The translations under genes and the position numbers were made by a program. The notes beneath the pieces were generated by a model. That model was given only the letters and a program-made list of their open reading frames with translations, was not told the origin of the DNA and searched no databases. A DNA stretch of 33,624 bases from Chara braunii (Eukaryota; Streptophyta; Charophyceae; Charales; Characeae), in assembly GCA_003427395.1 (NCBI GenBank), contig BFEA01000298.1, forward strand, positions 150,231 through 183,854, in the 5' to 3' direction. How positions within the stretch are numbered: position 1 is the first letter of the stretch; each line of letters opens with the position of its first letter. This document shows positions 8,590 through 18,200 of this stretch, piece by piece.

Positions 8590-9735
8590 CTACTTCCAGC
8601 CCGTGAAGCAAGAAACCCAATTCTCCCAGCAGTTATTCATACGAGTTGAAAAATTCCGCAGACATTGATCAAAGTAGATGTCAGGAAAACCTCTAATTTG
8701 CAGCTCCATTTTCAATGTTAGCAGGAAGCAGGCCTCTGCCCCAGGCATCGTAGTAAGTGCTTTTGCCCTGTGCAAACATGCTGTAATGACCGACATCTTC
8801 TGCTGCTTGTCCGAATATGATGAGAAATCCTGTAGATTCTGAAAGACGATGCCATGGTGAATAATAGAGCGCTCATTCTTATGAGTTGCAGCACATAGCA
8901 CTTTGCAAGGATCTGAGAAAACTTTGATAACACAGCCGAGAAAGTCCCACGCATCACATTCACTGGTAAGCTCAAGGGTCAAGTTCTTATCATAGCAGTT
9001 CCTAAACTTGTCTAGCCGTCTAACCGCCATCATCCTAGCATATTTAGAGCCTCTCTGATATTTCGAAAAAACCGACACATCATCGACTAGTCTCATTCCA
9101 AACAAAAGTTTACGTTCCCGACCCAGGTGAGCCATAAACTCATGCTCATCGAACGCACACAAAAGGCAGGCTAGGCCAGGACTAGACGGTTTACCCATAG
9201 GTATTCCTACGGTCTGCTGTAAGAGTGCCTCCATAGCCATAATATAAGTGTTCTCGAGGTCAAAGGTTACCATACTCAAAAGCACAGAAAACTTGACACG
9301 CCGAAACCCAGCTGGAGCCTCCTTCCTTCGTCCTATCAGAGAACCTTTACCCCTCTTTTTTACAAAAACATCAGAAAAGCCTTTTTCCTCGAAGACACTG
9401 ACTAGCCATTCCGTAGCTTTGATAATAGAGGCATGTGGCAACGCAGTAAACATCTCCTTAATATCAAAACTCGACGATATCACCTGTTCATCATGGCAGA
9501 TCGACCGATTAAAGCTATCAAGCCTACCAATCATGTCGATAGGACACCTCAGATTAAAGTGCAAATCCTCAGGTAAATTCCATAGCAGCTGGTTAACGCA
9601 GGGCGAAACTGCGGGGCATCGGCGAAACCCATCGGGTCTCTTGAACTTGGCTCGCTGGGGAAGGCGAGGGGGGAGGCTGGCCATAGCCAGGCTGCATCGC
9701 CGACCAGGGAGACTGGGAGAGGGGGTCTCAAGCAA
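8590..9735 (-). CDS. Reverse transcriptase, Penelope-like retroelement
   Basis: A 381-residue open frame. It has RT motif A (SSSFDIKEMFTALPH, Asp 91), motif B (QTVGIPMGKPSSPGLA, about 174-189), motif C (RLVDDVSVF, Asp 218 and 219), a DFLGCVI strand (264-270) and a thumb-like helix (SYSDKQQKMSVITACLHRAK, 306-325) of the kind seen in Penelope-like RTs. All three catalytic aspartates are present, so the palm may be functional. The first 45 or so residues look unrelated, the finger region is short, and the start ATG is therefore doubtful; the homologous part probably begins near residue 45. No GIY-YIG endonuclease follows: the frame stops just before the pLTR-like repeat. The protein would copy the element's RNA into DNA. 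A hammerhead candidate lies downstream. The exact RT family is inferred from motif style only. Confidence 0.85.
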   Translation of the reverse strand: MLETPSPSLPGRRCSLAMASLPPRLPQRAKFKRPDGFRRCPAVSPCVNQLLWNLPEDLHFNLRCPIDMIGRLDSFNRSICHDEQVISSSFDIKEMFTALPHASIIKATEWLVSVFEEKGFSDVFVKKRGKGSLIGRRKEAPAGFRRVKFSVLLSMVTFDLENTYIMAMEALLQQTVGIPMGKPSSPGLACLLCAFDEHEFMAHLGRERKLLFGMRLVDDVSVFSKYQRGSKYARMMAVRRLDKFRNCYDKNLTLELTSECDAWDFLGCVIKVFSDPCKVLCAATHKNERSIIHHGIVFQNLQDFSSYSDKQQKMSVITACLHRAKALTTMPGAEACFLLTLKMELQIRGFPDIYFDQCLRNFSTRMNNCWENWVSCFTGWK

Positions 9736-10362
9736 GCAGGCTCCCTACCCAAAGGGGGACCGGGGCTCCAGACATAGCGGATCGCATAGGCGCAGGCTCG
9801 AGAGAAGCAACGACAGCGCGCGCAGGAGAAAGCGATCCGAGCATGGACTTTGAGCGCGAAGAGCTAAAGACGCAGGAAAAACGATGATAGAGCAACAGCA
9901 AGAAGGCATCGTAGGAGGACAACGGCAGCGAGAAAGACGAGAGAAGTGACGACAAGACGACTGATCACGAGCCGACATCTAAAAAGGTACGCCCCGAAGA
10001 AAAGAAATGCCCAAGGGCTTATTGGGGTAAACAAGGGTAGGGAAGCAACGGACGTCAGGAGTAGGGGGCGGAACTGGGGAGGTACTAGGAGCGTGAAAAA
10101 GATACGGGCATGGCGCGTGTGTGTGGGTGCGAGTGCGTGTGTGTATGGAGGTGAATGCGCGGGTAAGTGTGTGGGTGGCTGCGCACCGGACACAACGATC
10201 ACGAGGTGTGTATGTCCCGCTGCCCGCAATTGATTAGGAGAAGGAAAACGGAGATATGTCCCAGAGAAGGGTGAGGAATACGGGGCGTGGAACCTGGGCG
10301 TTTCAGGTGCGTGAGAAGGACATGGGCATGATGGACCAGAGACGTCCAAAAAACACGTCCGG
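9736..10362. other. Unassigned region upstream of the RT
   Basis: On the minus strand this is where a full-length element would encode the RT N-terminus. I find open but unrecognisable frames rich in Ser, Pro and Leu, and no GIY-YIG signature. A GTGTGTG-rich patch lies at 10117-10180. Confidence 0.4.
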
Positions 10363-10920
10363 GTGAAGAGGGAGGAACAGGGGGTAAGGAAGGCAGATGT
10401 GGCGAAGAAAGTGAAATCCCAAGATACGACTTCGGTAAAGAAAGGGACGAAAACACTTTACGGAGGGAGGCGGGGGGGACAGAGTAGCGGGCAGCAGAGG
10501 CGAGGGAGAACAAAGATAGAGCCGACGGACCCCCAAGATACGATTTCGGTAACGAAAGAGTCCAAAACACTCTACGAAGGAAGGCGTGGGGAAAGGAGCA
10601 GCGGGCAGCAGGGGCGAGAGAGAATAAAGATAGAGCCGATAGACCAGGCGGACCGGAGGATGACAAAAGGGGGTAACGCACGGGAGAATCAAGGATAGCG
10701 CCGATCGAGGGAAGTACAGGGGCAAGGAAGGACGAAGTGGGGGAAGAGAGTGACACCCCAAGATACGACTTCGGAACGGGAGAGACGAAAACACTCCACG
10801 AAGGAAAGCGTGGGGGACAGGAGCTGCGGGCAGCAGGGGCGAGAGAGAGCAAGGACAGAGCCGACTGACCAGGCGGATCGGAGAATGAAAGAAGGGAGTA
10901 ACGCACGGAAGTGTCAAGGA
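10363..10920. repeat. Degenerate tandem repeat, purine-rich
   Basis: Three blocks around CCCAAGATACGA(C/T)TTCGG (10418, 10531, 10753) continue into AAACACT.(T/C)ACGAAGGA and GCGGGCAGCAGGGGCGAG. Spacing is about 113 and 222 bp, so the larger unit has lost a segment in the first copy. The long minus-strand frames across it (to 11586) are Pro/Ser/Leu-rich translations of the repeat, and I do not treat them as a gene. Confidence 0.75.
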
Positions 10921-11745
10921 TAGCGCAAGTCGGGAAACCGGGGGAGAAGAAAAGAAGGAAGGAGCGTTGGAAAAGTCAGCAAGAAAGCACCGTGCGGGAG
11001 CGCCGTCGGCCTTTGGAAGACAAGGCAGTCGGGGAAGAAGAGAAGAAGGCCAAACGGAGTAGTGGAAGGGGGAGAAGTAGGTACAGGGGAAGTCAGCACG
11101 ACTCAGCAGCATCGTGGGTCGCTGGCGGGGGCAATCGAGAAAGGCGAAAGGAAGGGTAAAGAAAAAAAGGTTTGGGTAGACTGGGGGGTGAAGGGAGGAA
11201 ACCGGGGAAGAAGAAAACAAGGGCAAAGGGTGTAGTGGAAGGGGGATAAGGAGTGACAAGGGAAGCCAGCCGTATTGTGAGTAAGGAAAAGGACATCGCC
11301 GCCCGGGGCCATCGAGGACGGAGAAAAGAAGGGTAAGAAAAAAAGGTTTTGGCAGACTGGGGGGTGAAGGGAGGGGACCACGCAGGATAGGAAAAGAGGC
11401 ACGAACGGAGGTAAGCCACGCAGCCGTTGGGAAGAAGATCGAAGGAAAGGACAGCGTGACTGTGGACGTCGGGAGAGGATTCCACCAGCGGCGGAGATCG
11501 GGGGTATTGGGAAGAAGGCACCACGAGGGAGAAGGGAAGATAAAGCATGTGGGTGGGAGGAAGATCGAAGGAAAAGACAGCGTCAAATAGCCTCGGGATT
11601 AGGAGTTCGGGGGAGGATTTCACGGCCAAAGTAGTTTAGGATTGTACTGACCTACGCAGGACAGAAGAAGAGAGAGGAACGGAGGGGAGAAAGGAACGGA
11701 GAGAAGAAGAGAGAGGAACGGAGGGGAGAAAGGAACGGAGGGATA
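10921..11745. repeat. Further purine-rich tandem blocks
   Basis: A unit of about 175 bp recurs at about 11030-11200 and 11201-11376 (shared: GAAGGGTAA.GAAAAAAAGG, GACTGGGGGGTGAAGGGAGG). A second unit of about 120 bp recurs at 11429 and 11560 (GGAAGATCGAAGGAAA, then GGAGGATTTCAC-like). A 37-bp unit, AGAAGAGAGAGGAACGGAGG, occurs twice at 11666-11738. Confidence 0.65.
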
Positions 11746-11962
11746 CCGTGCCCAACCAGTCCTTGGTGTTGCTGGATCAGCACGAAAGAAAATAAATCGA
11801 AATATTAAATAATAAATAACTAAAAACGTTAAAAGCATAATAAGTACAACAACTAAAACAAAACAAACCAAAACAAAATAAAACACAATAAACCGCAAAA
11901 GACATCCCACAAACGGCTCGATTCGATGCTGTTCTACAGTGGGGCAATGAGACAGCTGTCAG

Positions 11963-12550
11963 ATGAACGCCTTCGATATAAACGATGGTCTCAACAGAAC
12001 ACGACCCCTGAACCCCCCCCCCCCCCCACAAAACGAAATCTCTGAAGACATGGGGGTTCTTACGGAGGAGGAGAAGCAGCTAGAACAGCATGTGAACCCC
12101 CCCCCCTCCAGCCATGAGACGAGCGATGGTCAACCACAGATCACCTGGGCAGACAAGCTCAGAACCCCGCACCAGGGCAGAGCACTTACCATCCAGCGGG
12201 ACCAGGGTAGTCCCCGGACGGGGAAACTTGAGATCCCCCTGGAAGGGCTACCATCTGCGAGGGCCTTCTTCATGGCCAAATTCCTGCTGCCGTCGGAAAC
12301 AAGGGTTGTATCACAAGGTGGTAAGCAGGTTATGGTCAAAGCTTATCCCGAGAATGGGATAGCTTGCAGGGACGAGGTATACACGAAACATGCCAGCAAT
12401 TGGGTGTTTCCTGACGCCGCCGCCTTCAAGTCAGTCAACGACAAGCTCAAGTGGATTGGCCGCCGGCTTGAAGTTCTGAAAAACTGTGCGGAAATGCCCC
12501 GAGACCAATTCTTGGTACAACCCGTCTCTAACACCACGGTTACGGTCTAG
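11963..12550 (+). CDS. Unknown ORF inside the repeat-flanked retroelement region
   Basis: A frame of 195 codons starting MNAFDINDGL. The first 60 residues are low complexity, with two Pro runs encoded by C homopolymers (15 C at 12013-12027 and another near 12096) where sequencing errors would change the frame. Residues 58-190 look coding and globular: ITWADKLRTP (59-68), GKLEIPLEGLPSARAFFMAK (87-106), VMVKAYPENGI, NWVFPDAAAF, KLKWIGRRLEVLKNC. The stop codon TAG lies within the first bases of direct repeat 2. I recognise no family. The position before the terminal repeat and the TWAD-type start are compatible with a Gag or ORF1-like retroelement protein. It is transcribed opposite to the RT, so if both belong to one element, one part has been inverted or acquired. 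Confidence 0.45.
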   Translation: MNAFDINDGLNRTRPLNPPPPPQNEISEDMGVLTEEEKQLEQHVNPPPSSHETSDGQPQITWADKLRTPHQGRALTIQRDQGSPRTGKLEIPLEGLPSARAFFMAKFLLPSETRVVSQGGKQVMVKAYPENGIACRDEVYTKHASNWVFPDAAAFKSVNDKLKWIGRRLEVLKNCAEMPRDQFLVQPVSNTTVTV

Positions 12551-12941
12551 ATACATTCCCAGTGCTACAATAGTTCAGGTATCAACAAAATCCCAAGGAC
12601 AGGTAACCAGCTCGATTCCGAAACCCTGCAAAAGCAAATGCAAATATCGGTCCAAGTCCAGAACTACACTAGTCCACAAATCTACGCCATCCCCGAGAAA
12701 ACAGGTAACCGGCTCGAATTCAGGAACAGGGACTACTAAGACAAAAATACAGGTCCTCAGCCAAAGGTCACCGGTACAGACTGTCAGCCAGGTCTACAAG
12801 TTCCAAAGCGATACAACGATCGACCCAAGTAGCCGCACCCAAGAGAGATCATCACAGTGCCCATCAGACAAGGCCAGAGGCAACTATCTTCTACCCAAGT
12901 GGCCGCACCCAAGAGAGATCATCATAGTGCCCATCAGACAA
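12545..12941 (-). repeat. Direct repeat flanking the RT region (pLTR-like), copy 2
   Basis: Partner of 8167-8554, in direct orientation, including the internal 70-bp tandem duplication (units at 12828 and 12898). It carries small insertions absent from copy 1, for example ACAACGAT near 12815. The high identity of the two copies suggests that insertion or duplication was fairly recent. Confidence 0.8.
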
Positions 12942-13259
12942 ACTGAGGTGGGCTGAACCTGCCCTGTCATTGTTTAGTTTGCTCGTGATCAAGACTCAGC
13001 TACTTAGTTTTTCGCATACATAGTCTAGTTCTATCTTCATCGAGCCTCTGCTCTATAGTTTTCTCTTCACGAAGCCTCAGGTACATAAACCTTGCCTTTT
13101 CTTTATATAAAATAAAAAAAGAAGAGGAATGGTCCTGAGTCCCAACCTTATTGTATCCAGTAGGATTTGAATTTTGAACTGGTAATTTGAATTTGTCTTA
13201 CAACGGAACTGAGAATATGCATATGTTAAGAGCATCCCCCTGTCTAGTAGCATGAGCCC

Positions 13260-13263
<4 letters not shown>
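12942..13263. other. Unassigned sequence ending in a poly(A) tail-like tract
   Basis: The last part contains AAGAGCATCCCCCT and CTAGTAGC just before 35 A. The same phrase occurs in 29325-29350. This could be the 3' end of a short retroposon with its A tail, but no head is visible. Confidence 0.35.

Positions 13264-13298
<35 letters not shown>
13264..13298. repeat. Poly(A) tract
   Basis: Thirty-five A residues. Confidence 0.97.
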
Positions 13299-13304
<6 letters not shown>

Positions 13305-14575
13305 TGTCAGGCTTGTCAGCCCATTTGGCGGGGTTGTATATAGACCATGTTGTTTCTATCAGTTCTGACGGCTCAGCTTTGGTCATCGGTTCCACAATCG
13401 ACTTGATGTGTCCCACATTGGTCTGTTCCCAGCAACACTGCTCTGCTTAGACTGCTCTCCAGGGGCAGTAGGATGACACTGCTAGGTATGGATGGCCCAT
13501 TAGACCTCATGCAACACTGCTAGAATGAGTTGGAAGCCCTGACGAGTTGGAAGCCCTGACGAGTTGGAAGCCCGGACGAGTAACGGTAAGGTCGTGGGCG
13601 AATAATATTGCTGCTGGGATGCAGATCACACGATTGAGCCATTTCTTTTGGTGCTACCAGTTGTGGTATTAAAGGGTCTTTCAATTTGGCGATTCTTCTT
13701 TCTTCGTTGTAACATCCTGTTGGTGTAATTGCCTCCGTGTGTCCGCGTCTCAAAAAGAGAGAGGGTTAAAGGATCGAGGGCATCCGCACGCTGGTTTATC
13801 GACCTTTCCGATATGCCATGGTTTCAGAAACAAAAACCACTGTTTGGATATGTTAACTCACTCATGCTGCCCCTTAACCATGATGGTTAAGTGCCTGAGT
13901 TCCATGGCGTATGGTCTGGTATATAGGAGGAGGATAGGGTTTCGACTCTTGCGAGTGGTCCTAGATAATGCTCGATGCTCGGTGCGCAGATGTTTTGTAG
14001 TCTTATCTGTGAGGGTGATGTGTGCTGCTTTTTTGAGTTTTGGTGGTGTGCTAGGGAGATGATCTGTCCTGGACTCTTGCTTAAAGCGTCAGTATGTTCA
14101 GGGATACGGTTGGTTAACTCGGAGAGGCGTGTTTTGGATGTACCCTCAGGGCATAGCAAAAGGGTCAAGGGTACTGGTGAGCTTCTGTCTTGGTATAGGA
14201 AGGTTTGCAGGGGGGGGGGGTATAGGAAGGCCACAGGCAGCGCAGCCCCTTCTGGGTGCACACACGACTTGGTGAGCCACGGCCACCATTTTGGGCCAGG
14301 CTCACATTCTTCTCCTATTCATTTTTCTTTTATTCAGCATTGTCATTTATTTATTTTATTTTTTGCTGAGTGGATTTGGGGCGTCTATTTTTGTCTCTAT
14401 CAGATTCCTTTAGCTTGATTATGGGATTGGTTCTCTCTTTGTGGATGGGTATATAGTTTGTGTGAATGACAAGGAGGGCTCTCATGGTCAAGCTTATCCC
14501 CCATACAGTGAGTTGTTTGATGGATCATTGGATATGGTCTATTGACTGTCGGTAAATTTGACTGGGAAGCGCTTT
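13299..14575. other. Unassigned sequence, one 17-bp triplicate
   Basis: At 13527-13577 the unit GAGTTGGAAGCCCTGAC occurs three times head to tail. The remainder has overlapping frames on both strands (13887-14418) without motifs and a run of ten G at about 14210. No gene called. Confidence 0.4.
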
Positions 14576-15325
14576 AAGGGGGATGGAAGGAAAGGGGGAG
14601 GGAGGGAGGAGAAGTTATGGGAGGGGAGAGGAGAGGGTGTATGCCATGCAGCTTGCTTGCTACTGACAATCCTGGTTTGAGTGATGAATGAGGGGAGGAG
14701 AGGGGAGGGGAGGGGAAGGGAAGGGAGGAGAGGAGAAGAGAGGGAAGGGGAGGGGAGGGGAAGGGAGGAGAGGAGAAGAGAGGAGAGGGGAGGGGAGGGG
14801 AGGGGAAGGGAGGAGAGGAGAGGCTTGCTTGCTACTGGCAGTCCTGGTCTGAGTGATGGATGAGGGGAGGAGAGGACAGGAGAGGAGAGGCTTGCTTGCT
14901 ACTGGCAGCCCTGGTCTGAGTGATGGATGAGGGTAGGAGAGGAGAGGGGAGAGGAGTTGAGGGGAGGGGAAGGGAGGAGAGGGAGGAGAGGAAAGAGGGC
15001 AGTATTTGGGGCAAGTTTGATGGCCAAGGGGGAGGAAGGATGCAGAAGTAAGGGGAGGGGAGAAGAGTAGAGGAGAGGAGAGGGGAGGGGAGGGAAAGGG
15101 AAGGGAGGAGAGGGGAGGAGAGGGGAGGAGAGGGGCGGAGATGGCAGGGAGAGGAGAGGGAGTATGGCATCCTGCCTGCTTGCCACTGGTAGTCTTGCTC
15201 TGAGTGATGGTTGACCTTTGGCGCATAAGAGACGGAGCGGCTGGGGGAGGGAGAATGGAAAAGTGAAGGTAGGGAGGATGGAGAAGTGATGGGATGGGAG
15301 GAGAAGGGAGGCAAGGGGGAAAGGT
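14576..15325. repeat. Purine-rich tract with an embedded interspersed unit
   Basis: Nearly all G and A on this strand (GGGGAGGAGAGG words). It is broken by a repeated unit of about 50 bp that reads CTTGCTTGCTACTGGCAGTC then CTGGTCTGAGTGATGGATGA, at about 14651, 14824, 14890 and 15176, with a diverged copy at 15365-15410. Long R/Y asymmetry of this kind can form triplex (H-DNA) structures. The Pro/Ser/Leu-rich minus frames are artefacts. Confidence 0.85.
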
Positions 15326-15494
15326 GAAACAGGGAGGCGAGAAGAGTGGGTGTATGCAAGTCTTCCTACTTGCTGTCAGTAGTTCCCCTCTGAATGAATA
15401 ATGACAACCTTCATGGCTAAGAGGGGGGGGATTAGGGAAGGATCCAACTGTTTCATCTGTGGAACATATCCTTACTGATTGCCCATTGCCACAG

Positions 15495-15680
15495 GGCGAT
15501 GATGGATTGGAGGGAAGGGATTCGACATCACCATCGGCACATGTGGCAAATGCGGGCGAGACTCTGTCTATTCAGGGGGCAAGAGCGGCCACTGTTAATG
15601 ATTCCCTTGATGAGGAGTATGCCCAGGCAGAAAAGCTGCTTAATGAAGAGCTCATTGCACTACGACAAAGGCTTGCTAGA
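15495..15680 (+). CDS. Candidate exon 1 of a coiled-coil-like gene (partial gene)
   Basis: This is 186 nt, an uninterrupted 62-codon frame. A good 3' splice site precedes it: a pyrimidine-leaning tract ending TTGCCCATTGCCACAG|GGC. A consensus donor follows it: GCTAGA|GTGAGT. Both ends are phase 0. The peptide starts GDDGLEGRDS, has a Ser/Ala-rich linker, and ends in an acidic, heptad-like helix (DEEYAQAEKLLNEELIALRQ). There is no ATG in the exon, so N-terminal exons should lie upstream; I cannot identify them. The next compatible exon is 20106-20223. Function unknown; the helix suggests a structural or assembly role. Alternative: chance open frame. Confidence 0.5.
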
Positions 15681-15904
15681 GTGAGTCCCCCTTCTCAATA
15701 CGCCCTTTGTGTAACGGACCCTCCCGTTGTGTAATGGACCCCCCATCGTGCAATGAGGAGTTCATTGCGTGAATACTGGTACAAAATGGACATTTCCCTC
15801 GTTTAAATACTAGATATCCTCTCCGCCTTCGTATTTGTTTGTGAAGAGAGAGACAGTGTAGTCAAACTGGTATGGATCTCGTCGCATTATAGTCAGACGT
15901 GTTC

Positions 15905-15929
15905 TTTTTTTTTTTTTTTTTTTTTTTTT
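15905..15929. repeat. Poly(T) tract
   Basis: Twenty-five T residues. Confidence 0.97.
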
Positions 15930-16014
15930 CCCCTTTGAAAAAGGGCAACAGCCTTAAGATATCATAGTTGAACTGGCCGGCACCAGGTAATTCAGATTTA
16001 TTCAATTATGTGAT

Positions 16015-16176
16015 TTGAAGTTTGAACTGATTTCATTCATCTACTTCCATCTGGATTTGAACTCAGGACTGTACTTCAATATTCAACGCTTCATGGGTGT
16101 ACCAATGGGTGGGTGTGCCAACCGAGCTATGGCCGTTGGTAACATCTGTGCTTCGCTCTGTCCAACTCTTTTTTTT
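16015..16176 (+). pseudogene. Reverse transcriptase motif-B remnant
   Basis: The frame encodes FNIQRFMGVPMGGCANRAMA and then VGNICASLC, which fits the RT motif-B pattern Q..G.PMGG....A. Motifs A and C are not found on either side; the frame soon enters a T-rich low-complexity stretch. It is diverged from the RT at 8590-9735 and so is from a different lineage or much older. About 120 bp further, 16290-16367 encodes a 25-residue peptide (VVKVVDGPKRYQVMLPDG before a stop) that could be another retroelement scrap. Confidence 0.4.
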
Positions 16177-16507
16177 TTTTTCCCCTTTTCTTTTTTTCTT
16201 GCGTGGAAGGCTACTAGAAGAAGTTGTTTATGATCTGTACAGCATTAGGAAAAAAACAAAAGAAGAAAATTTCAGAAAAAGAAAACAAAATGGGGAAAAG
16301 GACTAAAAGCGTAGTAAAGGTGGTTGACGGACCAAAGAGATATCAGGTTATGTTGCCAGATGGCTGATGTTATGTTGCCTGGTGGGTGTTCTACCCACCT
16401 TGCCCTCATATTGCAAAAAGAAGGTTCAACAAACAATGAAGCATCTGGAATCCCTTACATCCTTCACCCCATCTTATCCACTTGATTCTCTAGTGGCTAT
16501 AGAACTT

Positions 16508-17414
16508 CGCTGCCGGGGCATGGGCAGCAGCTGCAGGGCTTAGGTGCTGCCCCTATAGCTGTAGGGCTTAGGTGCTGTCCCTTTGAAGGACAATAGGACT
16601 TAGCTGCTGGGGAATGGGTTAGCTAGGGACAGCAGCTGTAGGGCTTAGCCGCTGGCGCTATACAGGACAATGGGACTTGGCTGCTGGGGGATGGGCTAGC
16701 TGGTGACAGCAGCTGTGGGGCTTAGCTGCTGGGGCATGGTTTAGCTAGGGACATCAGCTGTAGGACTTAGCTGCTGCTCCTTATACAGGACAATAGGACT
16801 TAGCTGCTGCTCCTTGTACAGGACAATAGGACTTAGCTGCTGCTCCTTATACAGGGCAATAGGACTTAGCTGCTGGGGTCATGGGTTAGCTAGGGACAGC
16901 GGGTATAGGACTTAGCTGCTGCTCATTATACAGGATAATTGCTGGGGCATGGGTTAGCTAGGGACAGCGGCTATAGGACTTAGCTGCTACTCCTTATACA
17001 GGACAATAGACTTAGCTGCTGGGGCATTGGTTAGCTAGCGACAGCAGCTGTAGGGCTCAGCTGGTGGGGCATGGGTTAGCTAGGGACAGAAGCTGTAGCA
17101 CTTAGCTGCTGCTCCTTATACAGGACAATAGGACAGATGCTGGGGCGGCTACAGGACTTAGCTACTGCTCCTTATACAGGTCAATAGGTCTTAGCTGTTG
17201 GGCCATGGGTTAGCTTGGGACATCAGCTGCTGCTCCTTGTACAGGACAATAGGACTTAGCTGCTGCTCCTTGTACAGGACAATAGCACTGAGCTGCTTGA
17301 GCATGGCCAGCTGTTGCTCCTTATACAGGACAATAGGACTTAGCTGCTAAGCCATGGGTTAGCTCGGGACATCAGCTGTAGGACTTTGTTGCTGCTCCTT
17401 ATACAGGACAACTG
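16508..17414. repeat. Minisatellite, 33-bp and related longer units
   Basis: Dozens of imperfect copies. The cleanest part (16774-16872) has three 33-bp units built from CTGCTGCTCCTTATACAGGA and CAATAGGACTTAG. Others are composite units with GGGGCATGGGTTAGCTAGGG and ACAGCAGCTGTAGGGCTTAG. Variation in order suggests repeated unequal exchange. Confidence 0.92.
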
Positions 17415-18160
17415 CTTAGCAGCTGGAATCAGTTTGTCCTTCGCCGTATCTCGTTCACTTCATTCCTTAACCCTGGTATACAGTTTCTGTAGTTCCTATT
17501 CATTTGTTATCGGGGATGGTGGGGGGTTAATATTTTACTAATAATTTTAGACCTTTCTTACTTTTTTTCTTTTTCTGGTTCTCCCCTCGTCGGTATGTTT
17601 AGTGTTGAGTTGATGCAATTTGCAGAGCACTTCTCGATGGTACTCCTGAAAATAACGGGAAAACAAATCGATGAATAACGATGGTACCTCTGACTGTTGT
17701 TGCTCTCTATGACACTTAAGTGTGTTGGAGTGTCTGGCTCGTAGGAGAACAGGCTGGCTGGCTGGCTGTCTGCATTTGGGATGGTGGCACCCCTGAGCAG
17801 CACACCCGCCCGCCTCCCACCACCCATCACGTCCTCCACTTCCCTGTTTCGCCTGTGGACAGAGGGGGAAAGAAAACGTCTTAACCCTAGAATGTGGAAT
17901 GACATACACCTCACTCTTACTTTGACATGCACCAAACATGATTACCTTGCCACCTGAGGGAGTTCCTTTCCTCAGACTGTTTGTCTGCCAGTAAAACGAT
18001 AAATTTGCCCACCAACTTCATAGCTATAGACTAGGAGAGGAGCTGGTCATCTGAAGTTGGGAAAAGAGTAGGATAGAACGCCTTCCAGCACTCAATGAAG
18101 TGGCATTGTCACAGCAATTTTGGTTGGGGATGCCCTACTACTGGACCAGCATTGACAATG

Positions 18161-18163
<3 letters not shown>
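17415..18163. other. Unassigned sequence
   Basis: No gene called. Minus-strand frames at 17547-17939 overlap in two registers without motifs. A (TGGC)n-like cluster lies at 17754-17768. Confidence 0.4.

Positions 18164-18200
<37 letters not shown>
18164..18200. repeat. (GT)n microsatellite at gap edge
   Basis: GT units run straight into the Ns. Confidence 0.95.

Noticed and set aside
9248-9853. Plus-strand open frame of 201 codons
   Set aside because: Antisense to the RT, which has clear motifs in its own frame.
10303-11586. Long minus-strand open frame of 427 codons
   Set aside because: Pro/Ser/Leu/Phe-rich translation of purine-rich tandem repeats; repeat units recur in the protein and no domain is visible.
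14660-15359. Minus-strand Ser/Pro/Leu-rich frames
   Set aside because: By-product of the GGGAGGAGAGG tract.
15449-15490. A CCHC zinc-knuckle-like pattern split by a frameshift (CFICG, then HILTDC in another frame), suggesting a Gag remnant
   Set aside because: The stretch fits better as the pyrimidine-leaning 3' end of an intron before the exon at 15495. The knuckle needs an assumed 8-nt deletion, and no other Gag sequence is present.
16290-16367. Integrase C-terminal-like peptide VVDGPKRYQVMLPDG
   Set aside because: Only about 25 residues and no neighbouring integrase core; too short to call as its own feature.
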